From positions 1 through 64,000 of the forward strand of contig JAXLRE010000005.1 of the NCBI GenBank assembly GCA_046331265.1: DNA of 64,000 bases, in the 5' to 3' direction. Position 1 is the first letter of the stretch, and the number at the start of each line of letters is the position of its first letter. Origin of the DNA: JAGPDB01 sp046331265. GTDB taxonomy: Bacteria > Actinomycetota > Acidimicrobiia > IMCC26256 > JAGPDB01. This document shows, piece by piece, positions 17,900 through 25,700 of this stretch. The notes under the pieces are model-generated. The model had not been told where the DNA came from. It saw only the letters and a program-made list of their open reading frames with translations, and searched no databases. A program made the translations under genes and the position numbers.

Positions 17900-19990
17900 A
17901 TGGAAACGATCAGCAAAGAGCCAAAAGATCAACAAAAACAATTATCTAAGTCGCCTGAAAATGCGGCTTATTTTCTTATTAAGTTACTTGTTAATTTAAT
18001 TTTAATTATTTCATTAATTATCTATGGTTTCATTTATTTTGGAGCAAAAACTAATAAATATCGAACCATTCCAATTCTTTCTTCATCAATGGCACCGACA
18101 ATGCCAAAAAACTCATTGGCAATAGCAGTTCCTATAGAAACTAAAAAATTAAAACTAAACGACATATTAGTATTTCAAAAACCCGGCGAAAAAAGGACCT
18201 TAGTTGCACACAGAATAATGGGTATTGAAAAAAAAGAGGAAGGTTTTGCCTTCAGAACAAAGGGCGACGCTAATGCGGGTGGAGATCCATGGCAATTTAC
18301 TATCACCGATAAAAAAGCATGGATAGTAAAAAAGTCATTTCCTAACCTTGGTAAAGTCCAATCATCGGTAATAAATCTTGGGATTCAACATTATCTTTTA
18401 TACTTCGGCATGTTTTTGTCGATCATATTTGGTTTGCAAAGCATTTGGCTAAGACGAGATAAAGATGGAAAATTAAAGTACAAACCAGAAACTGGTGAGA
18501 AAGAAAAGAAGCTAAAAAAAAGAGAAAAAATTCTAAAAAATGTATTTACTACATTTTCTATAATCGCATTATTATTGATGATATCCATCCCAATGGCATG
18601 GGCACTATTTACAAACACAGTTGCAACTGATATTAGTAATCCAGCATTTGGCACAGGAACATTATCTGCACCAACTTCCCCATCTTGTACATGGGGATCA
18701 AGTACAACTACTTTAACTTTTAACTGGACTAATGCAGGAAGTGGACAACAAAACAATACCCAATTAAAACGCGCAACAACATCTGGTGGTTCTTTATCAG
18801 TAGTCAGCAATTATGCAACTCCTACTGCTACTGGAACAGATGCTCCGTCACCTGTAACTAGTGAGTGGTTCTATAAGCTTTCAGCATCACGCACCTCAAC
18901 TAACTGGACGAGTTCAGATACATCTGAATTGCGAAGTGATAGATGTTCAAAAGCAATCGACACTTTTGCTGGAACTGGAACTGTTGGAGCAACTGGTGAC
19001 GGTTCTGCAGCAACATCAGCAACAGTAAATTTACCGCGCGGCGTAACAAGCGACTCTGCAGGCAATGTATATTTTGCCGATACTTCTAACAATAAAATAC
19101 GAAAAGTAGATACTTCTGGAATCATTACAACAATTGCTGGAGGAGGGACAACGCTTGGAAGTACAACTGCAGATTGTAATTATTCAGGTTCACCTACAGG
19201 AACAAAATTAAATGCACCTTCAGATGTTGTTGCTGCATCTAACGGTGACATTTATATTGCCGATACAACAAATCAATGTATACGTAAAATTTCGGGTGGA
19301 ACAATTTCACGATTTGCCGGTACAGGAACAGCAGGCGCTACTGGTGACGGTGCAGCTGCAACATCAGCACTAGTGAGCAGTCCTTTAGGTCTAGCGATTA
19401 ATAGTACTGATTTATATATTTCCGACTCAGGTAACAACAAGATAAGAAAAGTCTTATTAAGTTCAGGTGTTATATCGCTGGTAGCCGGAGGCGGTGCGAC
19501 CACAGCATGTACATTTGCTGGAGCAGCAACAACTTTATCGATGAGTCGCCCTCGAGGACTCGAATTTGATTTATCTGGTAATTTGTTGATTGCTGATACC
19601 GGCCGTGCATGTATTAGAAAATTAACAATCTCTGGATCAACGATTTCTCAGGTGGCTGGAGGTGGAGCTGCCTCAGCACCAAATAACACTTGTGCATTTG
19701 CAGGTGCTGCAACTTCAATAAATCTTTCTTCGCCTTCCGATATTGAAATTGATACTTCAGGGAATATTTTCTTCACTCAAACCGGTAGGCATTGTGTTCA
19801 CAAAATAACTGGTACAAACGTTGCAGCTATTGGTGGAACCGGTACTTCTGGATCTACAGGAGATAACGGACCAGCCGCTGCTGCATTAATATCAACCCCA
19901 TATGGTTTAACAATGGTGAATGGAAACTTAATTGTTGCTCAAAATGTGACTACAGCAAACTCTAAAATTCGAATTTTATATGGAGTTTAA
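17900..19990 (+). CDS. SipW-type signal peptidase fused to substrate-like segment and NHL beta-propeller
   Basis: A 696-residue fusion. Residues 1-185: ER/SipW-type signal peptidase I, with a membrane helix (25-48), Ser63 in SSMAPTM, His104 in VAHRI in place of the bacterial Lys, Asp123/Asp129, and a second helix (165-183). A Lys-rich linker follows, then a third helix (214-232) followed by WALFTNTVATDISNPAFGTG, which looks like the signal-peptide/cleavage region of a SipW substrate. Residues about 255-350 are fibronectin-like, and 350-696 are NHL-type repeats (VYFADTSNNKIRKV, IYIADTTNQCIRKI, LYISDSGNNKIRKV and more). This suggests a peptidase that can cleave and release its own propeller domain, plus the TasA-like protein upstream. 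Both points are inference. Confidence 0.8.
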   Translation: METISKEPKDQQKQLSKSPENAAYFLIKLLVNLILIISLIIYGFIYFGAKTNKYRTIPILSSSMAPTMPKNSLAIAVPIETKKLKLNDILVFQKPGEKRTLVAHRIMGIEKKEEGFAFRTKGDANAGGDPWQFTITDKKAWIVKKSFPNLGKVQSSVINLGIQHYLLYFGMFLSIIFGLQSIWLRRDKDGKLKYKPETGEKEKKLKKREKILKNVFTTFSIIALLLMISIPMAWALFTNTVATDISNPAFGTGTLSAPTSPSCTWGSSTTTLTFNWTNAGSGQQNNTQLKRATTSGGSLSVVSNYATPTATGTDAPSPVTSEWFYKLSASRTSTNWTSSDTSELRSDRCSKAIDTFAGTGTVGATGDGSAATSATVNLPRGVTSDSAGNVYFADTSNNKIRKVDTSGIITTIAGGGTTLGSTTADCNYSGSPTGTKLNAPSDVVAASNGDIYIADTTNQCIRKISGGTISRFAGTGTAGATGDGAAATSALVSSPLGLAINSTDLYISDSGNNKIRKVLLSSGVISLVAGGGATTACTFAGAATTLSMSRPRGLEFDLSGNLLIADTGRACIRKLTISGSTISQVAGGGAASAPNNTCAFAGAATSINLSSPSDIEIDTSGNIFFTQTGRHCVHKITGTNVAAIGGTGTSGSTGDNGPAAAALISTPYGLTMVNGNLIVAQNVTTANSKIRILYGV

Positions 19991-19995
19991 AATTT

Positions 19996-20172
19996 TTATT
20001 TACTGTATCGACTACGTGTTGGAAGTTCGTGTTTAGATCCTGTAAAAGCAGAATATATTGTTAAGTCTGAATCATCTACTTCAAAATTTTCGAATCTTTT
20101 ATACAATGCTGGCTTATCTGCCATAAATAATTTTATTGATTCAACGATTGTATTTTTTGATTTTGTTTGCAT
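19996..20172 (-). CDS. Small protein (58 aa), unknown, third of three small genes after sigA
   Basis: An open frame starting MQTKSKNTIVES and ending TRSRYSK, with AAGGAT eight or so bases before the ATG. It is 22 bases downstream of the hydrophobic small gene and reads in the same direction, so the two are probably one operon. The protein is charged, soluble-looking and lacks cysteine. No family recognised. The protein-like composition and ribosome site support a real gene. Confidence 0.5.
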   Translation of the reverse strand: MQTKSKNTIVESIKLFMADKPALYKRFENFEVDDSDLTIYSAFTGSKHELPTRSRYSK

Positions 20173-20194
20173 CTCTCATCCTTGAGAATTTTAT

Positions 20195-20416
20195 TTATAA
20201 AGCTCTTTGTAAAACTGGTGCATCTACCGCTTTTGATCCCCAGCTAAATATTGCGCCACCGGCAACTAAACCTGTTCCTATTCCAAGTAGCCCTACTGGA
20301 CCACCAAGTAATCCTGCTAAGACAAGAGCAGAACCAGTAACTGTTGCTGCTTGGCCAGTTGAGTTCAGCGCTGAACCAAATAGTGTTCTGTTGTTTGGAA
20401 CATTTGGTTGGTTCAT
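20195..20416 (-). CDS. Small glycine-rich hydrophobic protein (73 aa)
   Basis: Begins MNQPNVPNNRTLFG, then a 35-residue Gly/Leu/Val/Ala-rich hydrophobic segment (about residues 25-60), then a short tail. It looks like a membrane-inserting peptide, similar in composition to class II bacteriocins or holin-like proteins, but no known family is recognised. AGAGGT five bases before the ATG is a good ribosome site. It lies between two other small genes on the minus strand, behind sigA. Confidence 0.55.
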   Translation of the reverse strand: MNQPNVPNNRTLFGSALNSTGQAATVTGSALVLAGLLGGPVGLLGIGTGLVAGGAIFSWGSKAVDAPVLQRAL

Positions 20417-20431
20417 AACTACCTCTTTTTT

Positions 20432-20470
20432 AGTTAACGAACCCGTCCCCCATAAACGGGCCCATTAACT
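20432..20470 (-). promoter_or_regulatory. Hairpin between the first two small genes
   Basis: AGTTAA (20432-20437) pairs with TTAACT (20465-20470), and CCCGT (20442-20446) pairs with ACGGG (20456-20460). On the minus strand it is followed by A-rich sequence and the next ribosome site, with no T-run, so it is more a processing or attenuation structure than a terminator. Confidence 0.45.
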
Positions 20471-20481
20471 GTTATATACAT

Positions 20482-20649
20482 TTACTTGTTTGTTGACCAG
20501 TTGTTAAATAGTACTTGAAGACCAGAACCAGTAAGTGCACATTCTTCATTTGATTGTGTAAGTACTTTGAATTCTGCATCAATGATTGAAGCTTCGACTT
20601 CAGCCATCAACATGTCTTCGTTTGTCTTATCAATTGTTGGGTTGCTCAT
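20482..20649 (-). CDS. Small acidic protein (55 aa), first gene after sigA
   Basis: An open frame from ATG 20649 (MSNPTIDKTNEDML...) to TAA 20482. AAGGA sits about eight bases before the start, and the start is 21 bases after the sigA stop. It has an acidic helical N-terminal half (EDMLMAEVEASIIDAEF), one cysteine, and a Gly/Ser/Asn-rich end. The layout could suit a leader/core peptide of a ribosomally made product, but no modifying enzyme is nearby. Function unknown. Confidence 0.55.
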   Translation of the reverse strand: MSNPTIDKTNEDMLMAEVEASIIDAEFKVLTQSNEECALTGSGLQVLFNNWSTNK

Positions 20650-20670
20650 TTATATATTCCTTAATTCTAT

Positions 20671-21717
20671 TTATACTGCCAACAGGTCGCGTGCGCCTGT
20701 GTCTGCTGATGGGTGACGAAGTTTACTCATTGCGCGAGCTTCGATCTGACGGATTCGTTCTCGAGTTAGGTTGAAGTGTTCTCCTACTTCTTCTAATGTT
20801 CGAGGTTCACCACGATCTAGACCGAAACGCAATTTTAAGATTTCTCTTTCTCTTTCATCAAGTGGTGAAAGTAGAGTTGCAATTTCGTCAGGAAGCAAAG
20901 CTGTTGCTGCAGTTTCGAATGGTGATTCTGCTGAACGGTCTTCAACAATATCTCCAAGTTCTGCGTCTCCATCTTCACGAAGTGGTTCACTTAATGAAAG
21001 TGGTTCAGCTGCGAAACGTAATGCTTCAGTTACTTTGTCTTCTGGCATTTCAACTTCAATTGCTAATTCTGCAATTGTTGCTGGACGTCCAAACTTAAGT
21101 TCCAAGCGAGAGCGAGCTTTTTGTAATCTCGCTAATGTGTCTCCAGCGTGAACTGGGAGACGGATTGTTCGTCCTGTGTTTGCAATACCACGAGTTATTG
21201 CTTGACGAATCCACCATGTTGCATAAGTTGAGAATTTGAAACCTTTTCTCCAGTCGAATTTTTCAACTGCATGCATTAGACCTAAGTTTCCTTCTTGGAT
21301 AAGGTCGAGTAATGGAAGACCAGATGCTTGATATTTCTTTGCTATCGAAACAACAAGTCTTAAGTTACACTGAACGAATTTTCTTTCTGCATCGTCACCT
21401 TGACGAATTACACGACGAAGGCGTCGTTTTTCTGCTGCAGGAATTTTTGCGAGTTTTTTAGCAAGCTCTGCTTTTTCAGCTTCTGCTTTTGCTTTTGCTT
21501 TTGCGATTTCTTCTTCGTCTTGCTCTTCTGAATCTTCGTCATCGATTTCGTCTTCGATGCGCTTCTTTTCTCCAAGAGCTTCACGAGCATTTGCACCTTC
21601 TTCAATTGCTTGTGCAAGTTTTACTTCGTCTTCTTTTGTTAATAGTGGGTATTGCCCAATGTCTGTAAGATATAAACGGACTAGATCTTCTTCTTCTTTG
21701 TCAGTGAACTTTGCCAC
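20671..21717 (-). CDS. sigA: Primary sigma factor RpoD/SigA
   Basis: A 348-residue sigma-70 group 1-type protein: region 1.2 (DLVRLYLTDIGQYPLLTKEDE), an acidic Lys/Glu-rich insert (about 50-90), region 2 (NLRLVVSIAKKY, DLIQEGNLGLMHAVEKFDW, FSTYATWWIRQAI), region 3 and region 4 (LDEREREILKLRFGLD, LEEVGEHFNLTRERIRQIEARAMSKLRHP). Region 1.1 is missing, making it short compared with most actinobacterial SigA proteins. It directs RNA polymerase to housekeeping promoters, including the TANNNT boxes in this window. The start is GTG, preceded by AAGGGAG. Confidence 0.92.
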   Translation of the reverse strand: MAKFTDKEEEDLVRLYLTDIGQYPLLTKEDEVKLAQAIEEGANAREALGEKKRIEDEIDDEDSEEQDEEEIAKAKAKAEAEKAELAKKLAKIPAAEKRRLRRVIRQGDDAERKFVQCNLRLVVSIAKKYQASGLPLLDLIQEGNLGLMHAVEKFDWRKGFKFSTYATWWIRQAITRGIANTGRTIRLPVHAGDTLARLQKARSRLELKFGRPATIAELAIEVEMPEDKVTEALRFAAEPLSLSEPLREDGDAELGDIVEDRSAESPFETAATALLPDEIATLLSPLDEREREILKLRFGLDRGEPRTLEEVGEHFNLTRERIRQIEARAMSKLRHPSADTGARDLLAV

Positions 21718-21731
21718 TAAATTCTCCCTTG

Positions 21732-21835
21732 TTTTGCTAGTCGGTGCTCACGGAAACCGATCGCGCCTCGCGGTCGCTCGGTCCCTCGCTCCCTGTGACT
21801 CCCCTTCGGATTGCTCCGCTCCCACCCTGAAAGCT
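21732..21835. other. GC-rich island in the sigA leader
   Basis: About 100 bp that are roughly 60-65% GC in a genome near 35%, with partly repetitive ctcg/gctcgg units (for example GGTCGCTCGG and CCTCGCTCCC) and a TCGGT/ACCGA pairing. It lies 15-120 bp upstream of the sigA GTG, so on the minus strand it would be sigA 5' leader. On the plus strand it is followed about 70 bp later by a terminator-like hairpin. It may be a structured RNA or a transferred repeat. I do not recognise an RNA family. Confidence 0.45.
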
Positions 21836-21901
21836 TTCTTGCTTTAACTTGTTTTATCTTTCGACTAAAACCAGTTTTTAGGCACAGCAAAATAGAGGTT
21901 T

Positions 21902-21937
21902 AATTAGTTGTTTTTCCTGTTGGGGGAACTAATTTTT
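21902..21937 (+). terminator. Intrinsic terminator candidate downstream of GC island
   Basis: AATTAGTT (21902-21909) and AACTAATT (21927-21934) form an outer 8-bp stem, with inner G-U/G-C pairing of TTTCC with GGGGG, followed by a T-run. It would end plus-strand transcription crossing the GC-rich island. The only plus-strand candidate upstream is an unannotated RNA. Confidence 0.4.
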
Positions 21938-22042
21938 CTAATCTGCTTACGAATTGCTTTAGGATCTTTATGGTACGACGAGAGTGGAAATATTACAAGC
22001 CTTTTTTTACTTTTTTTCCGTTTTGGTAACATAGGATTAGGA

Positions 22043-22063
22043 ATTGAATTTTTCGAATTCAAT
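22043..22063. promoter_or_regulatory. Inverted repeat upstream of the paralogue pair
   Basis: ATTGAATT (22043-22050) and AATTCAAT (22056-22063) are a perfect 8-bp inverted repeat around a five-base centre, about 105 bp before the next plus-strand gene. It may be an operator. The remaining bases between 21938 and 22168 hold nothing else recognisable, apart from AAGGAAG before ATG 22169. Confidence 0.35.
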
Positions 22064-22168
22064 CTAGCTGGACTTTTGAAATTCTAACGAGTGCGTAAAT
22101 AGGTGCAAATTGCTCAAAAACCTATTATTTATTAGACTTTTTCGAATATTAATAGTTAAGGAAGACAA

Positions 22169-24055
22169 ATGCAAGATCAGGATGACCAAATCGTTGAAGT
22201 AACTTTAGATGCATTAGCAAGATACCAGGCTGCAATGGCCGGCATCGTTATTTCACAAAGAGAAATTGATGCTCTTTACCCTAACTCAAAAGCCAAACGT
22301 CAAAAGAATATGCCTAGTGTACAAATGACATATTCGCAGTCGAAAGATATTTGGACTGTACTAGAAACTTTAGGAGAAGAACCAGGAACTAACCAACTTC
22401 CAAGTTCACCTATTAGGTATTTATCACCACTAATCATTACTGAGAAAATTGCCGACCACTGGACAACGACTTTACAAGCATCTCGCCAAGATCCATCACT
22501 TACAGGTATATATTCTCTTGAACTACACGACGAGTTAAAAGGTCTACTCACACATCTCTTTGATGAGTGCCGCGCTGATGCACAAGATGTAAATGTTCCG
22601 AGACGAAGAAAAACCGATAAACAATTAGATGAAGCGAAAATGATTGATGAGATTTCGCCAATAAGAAATATTGAAGATCAAAAAGTTTTCGCTGAAGTTG
22701 TTGGTATATCAGATTTAGACTTCAAAATTACCAAAGCATGTGTAGGAGCTTTAACCACTTTAATTTCTCAACATTCACAGTCGATCGACTTATCAGGAAT
22801 AAGAGAAATGTATAAACGAGGGTTGCTTCCACTATCAATAATTATTGAGAATGACGAAGTCCTAAATGCAATATCAAAAATTGTTGGTAGAACCAAAGAG
22901 CAAATTTGTGAAAGTGTTTCAAGAGTGGAAGAAAGCCATATTGAAACTCGAGCACAATCAATTGAAACACTATTAGATTCATATGAAGCTTTTATAGATG
23001 CGACGCATAAGCCAGTAGTTAAGGAAGCACCTGCAGCTAGACCAACGAAACCTGCGTTTAAGCCAAGTAATACAGCTCATGCCAGAACAGGTCCTAGTGA
23101 AGAAGAAATTAAAGATGCAGAAAGAAGAATAGAAAAAGCTATTGAAAGATGTGCAAAATTAACAGTTGATGCAACTATGACATCTGAGTTAATAGACAGG
23201 CATCTATTCGGAACTGATCCAGATTTACCTACCGTTGATTCAATTGCAGGCCAATCTGATCCAAACCATCTTCGTGTGACAATTAGCACGACAAATTTTT
23301 GGTTTAAAACTGCTCAAGTATCCAGACAAGCAATGGTACCTATAACTCCTGCAGGCCAAGCACTCAAGGCACTAGAAGCTATCCCAGTTGACAATAGAGC
23401 CCTTCATGTTTTCTCTTATCTTATGAAAGCTCGTTTAGCTGATACTTTTGTTGAAGGAGTAATTGCCAACTCAACTGGTAGATACCTGTTAGACCAACAC
23501 GTTAGAGATAAAGATTTTATTGCGGCTGCTAAACATCTTGAAGCATTAGCTGAATCGTTAGGTGTTTATCATCTAAATACAATCGAAACATTATCTGATC
23601 ATACAAAAATGAAAAGATCACATGTTGATACTGAAAAGCAATGGCGTAAACTAATTCATAATCCTATTTTGCAAGTCGACAGGAGTGGAGAGTTTGGCTG
23701 TATTGATTTATCTGATACATCACGCTTTGAAGCAGGAACATTTGATCGAACATTTTTGTTATATCATTTACCTGCTCCTCTAACACGACCTCTTTTTGAA
23801 AATACTTTTGGCGGAATAGCATGGGATTTATCACACGATCAGTTTGAAAGAAAACTTGGTGAAATCGATGCAGCTGATACAACTGGAAGAGTAATTGAAA
23901 AAGCGCTTTCATGGAAGGCACAATATGGTACGAGTTCTTCGAGAATTTCTAATCGAGAAGTACCGCTCGAACTTGACTTTAAAGATGTTGAAAAACTTCG
24001 TGAACTCTTTAAACCTATATCTCAAAGATACGAATTAGCTATTGAAGGAAGATAA
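22169..24055 (+). CDS. Large unknown protein, first of a tandem paralogous pair
   Basis: A 628-residue, mainly helical, charged protein without signal peptide or membrane segments. I recognise no known domain. It is clearly related to its downstream neighbour: both have a segment YKRGLLPLSIII / YNKGLLPLANII near residues 215 and 125, a shared SYEAFID / YEAFQ motif, and a C-terminal block WRKLIHNPI...YHLPAPLT versus WKQLITNPL...YHLPLDLT. Start ATG has AAGGAAG upstream. The gene ends with the TAA followed directly by the GTG of the neighbour, so they are one operon. Confidence 0.7.
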   Translation: MQDQDDQIVEVTLDALARYQAAMAGIVISQREIDALYPNSKAKRQKNMPSVQMTYSQSKDIWTVLETLGEEPGTNQLPSSPIRYLSPLIITEKIADHWTTTLQASRQDPSLTGIYSLELHDELKGLLTHLFDECRADAQDVNVPRRRKTDKQLDEAKMIDEISPIRNIEDQKVFAEVVGISDLDFKITKACVGALTTLISQHSQSIDLSGIREMYKRGLLPLSIIIENDEVLNAISKIVGRTKEQICESVSRVEESHIETRAQSIETLLDSYEAFIDATHKPVVKEAPAARPTKPAFKPSNTAHARTGPSEEEIKDAERRIEKAIERCAKLTVDATMTSELIDRHLFGTDPDLPTVDSIAGQSDPNHLRVTISTTNFWFKTAQVSRQAMVPITPAGQALKALEAIPVDNRALHVFSYLMKARLADTFVEGVIANSTGRYLLDQHVRDKDFIAAAKHLEALAESLGVYHLNTIETLSDHTKMKRSHVDTEKQWRKLIHNPILQVDRSGEFGCIDLSDTSRFEAGTFDRTFLLYHLPAPLTRPLFENTFGGIAWDLSHDQFERKLGEIDAADTTGRVIEKALSWKAQYGTSSSRISNREVPLELDFKDVEKLRELFKPISQRYELAIEGR

Positions 24056-25696
24056 GTGGGAAAAGTAAGAACTAAAGACATTGGACATGTAGACGTTACT
24101 CCTGCAATAGAAGATCCGAAATTATTCGGTATAGAACATATAGTTGAAAGTGTTGCAAAACAATTCGAGGTTGATCTCCGAACACTACTTGGTGATTCAA
24201 TTAGAGATAGTGATGTTCATGACTTCACGCGCGACCTGCTAACAGGTCAAATTAAATTTGAACTACAACAAGATTCCCCTATAACAAATGAAGAACTCCG
24301 TACAACAGGTATAAAAATACTTAAAGCCATTAATGACATCTCATCGAGAATGCATAATGGAAAATGTTTAGACTTTAATTTATTAGAAGATTTATACAAT
24401 AAAGGTCTTTTACCTTTAGCTAACATTATTTCTTCTAAAGCGATCGCAGATGAAATTGCAAAACTTACAAATATTGATCCGGCAGAAGTATTTGAAGCAA
24501 CTTTCACACTACAAGAACTAGATGCCGAACATAGGCAACTCGAGCTTGTAGAAATTTACGAAGCTTTTCAACTAGAAAAACAACAAAGAGCTATTCCAAC
24601 ACAAACATTAAAGGCTAGAAATACTCCAACCGTGCAGTTAACAGTACAAACCAATACACCTGTTGCTCAACCTTCTGATGGAGAACGCCTTGAGGCGGAA
24701 CGTCAAAGATTGTTGCAAAAAATATCTAAGTTGAAAGACGATATTTCTGTTATTCGTTTTGATAATGCGATTTTATGTCATGAATTTTATGTTGGTTTAG
24801 GTTTTATGGATCAAGGCGTAATGGATCGCATAATTCATACTTTAAATAATCCTGATGCACAAAAATATTCATTTACCAACGGATCAATATGGCATAGCGT
24901 TGGAGCTTTAAGAATGGCTACTGGGTCAATGACGGGACAAGGTCTTGCAATGATGTTTATTGCTCGTAGTGCTGATATCGATAATGAATGTGGTTTAGCT
25001 CAAAAAACATGTGACATATTATTAAATACAGATTTTGAAACAACTGAGGCGTCGGTTGCCGATTTAAAAAATGCTGCTAAAGGTATTGAAAGATTAAGGA
25101 ATACATTAGAAGACCTACACAGAGGATCAATTAATGGTTGCTTTAGAATCGATCAGTTACCACAGACTGATAAAGGTACAGCTCCAACTTGGAAACAATT
25201 GATTACAAATCCATTAATTAGTGGCTCATTTGGCGATAACCAATTGTTTAATCCTGTAGACGAAGAAACTTTACGAGACTTATCTCTCGTCTATCATTTG
25301 CCGCTTGATTTAACTAGTACTGTTTTAAATGGAAATTTCCCTGGTATTGAATCAAACATTGACCAACATGCAATCGACGCGAGTATTTCCTCAATTAATG
25401 GAGCTGACTTTCTAAAGATTGGTACAGATCTTGCGTCAAAAACAGATAAAGCAAAAATGGTTTCACACATGATACGCTCCGGATACGGAACAGTTGGTTC
25501 TTCTTATGTTCGGGGTGAAGAGATTGTTGCACGAATCGATTCGAATAGAACACAGATTATTACTTCTATGGTGCTTACTGGGGAATTTGCGAATCGATAC
25601 GAAGGCTTAAATTTAAAGGCAAAATCTGATTTAGTTGGACAGCTAAGGACACTTGATCGTTGGGATGAAATCTCTAAACCTGCTTTAACACGATAA
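24056..25696 (+). CDS. Large unknown protein, second of a tandem paralogous pair
   Basis: A 546-residue soluble protein starting at GTG immediately after the upstream stop. GAAGGAAG in the end of the preceding gene is the ribosome site. It has a coiled-coil-prone middle (ERLEAERQRLLQKISKLKDD, about 215-235) and the shared blocks listed for its partner. The last residues KPALTR resemble KPSALTR ending the HD-like protein at 35028. Function unknown. Converges on nadE with a four-base gap. Confidence 0.68.
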   Translation: MGKVRTKDIGHVDVTPAIEDPKLFGIEHIVESVAKQFEVDLRTLLGDSIRDSDVHDFTRDLLTGQIKFELQQDSPITNEELRTTGIKILKAINDISSRMHNGKCLDFNLLEDLYNKGLLPLANIISSKAIADEIAKLTNIDPAEVFEATFTLQELDAEHRQLELVEIYEAFQLEKQQRAIPTQTLKARNTPTVQLTVQTNTPVAQPSDGERLEAERQRLLQKISKLKDDISVIRFDNAILCHEFYVGLGFMDQGVMDRIIHTLNNPDAQKYSFTNGSIWHSVGALRMATGSMTGQGLAMMFIARSADIDNECGLAQKTCDILLNTDFETTEASVADLKNAAKGIERLRNTLEDLHRGSINGCFRIDQLPQTDKGTAPTWKQLITNPLISGSFGDNQLFNPVDEETLRDLSLVYHLPLDLTSTVLNGNFPGIESNIDQHAIDASISSINGADFLKIGTDLASKTDKAKMVSHMIRSGYGTVGSSYVRGEEIVARIDSNRTQIITSMVLTGEFANRYEGLNLKAKSDLVGQLRTLDRWDEISKPALTR

Positions 25697-25700
25697 CAAT

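Noticed and set aside
20136..20468. Plus-strand frame MIQRLYF... (110 aa)
   Set aside because: It covers two well-supported minus-strand small genes and their spacer, and has odd Pro/Thr composition typical of an antisense shadow.
21732..21835. tRNA, 4.5S, RNase P or tmRNA in the GC island
   Set aside because: No acceptor/T-arm, SRP GGAAG core, or RNase P/tmRNA signatures are visible on either strand.
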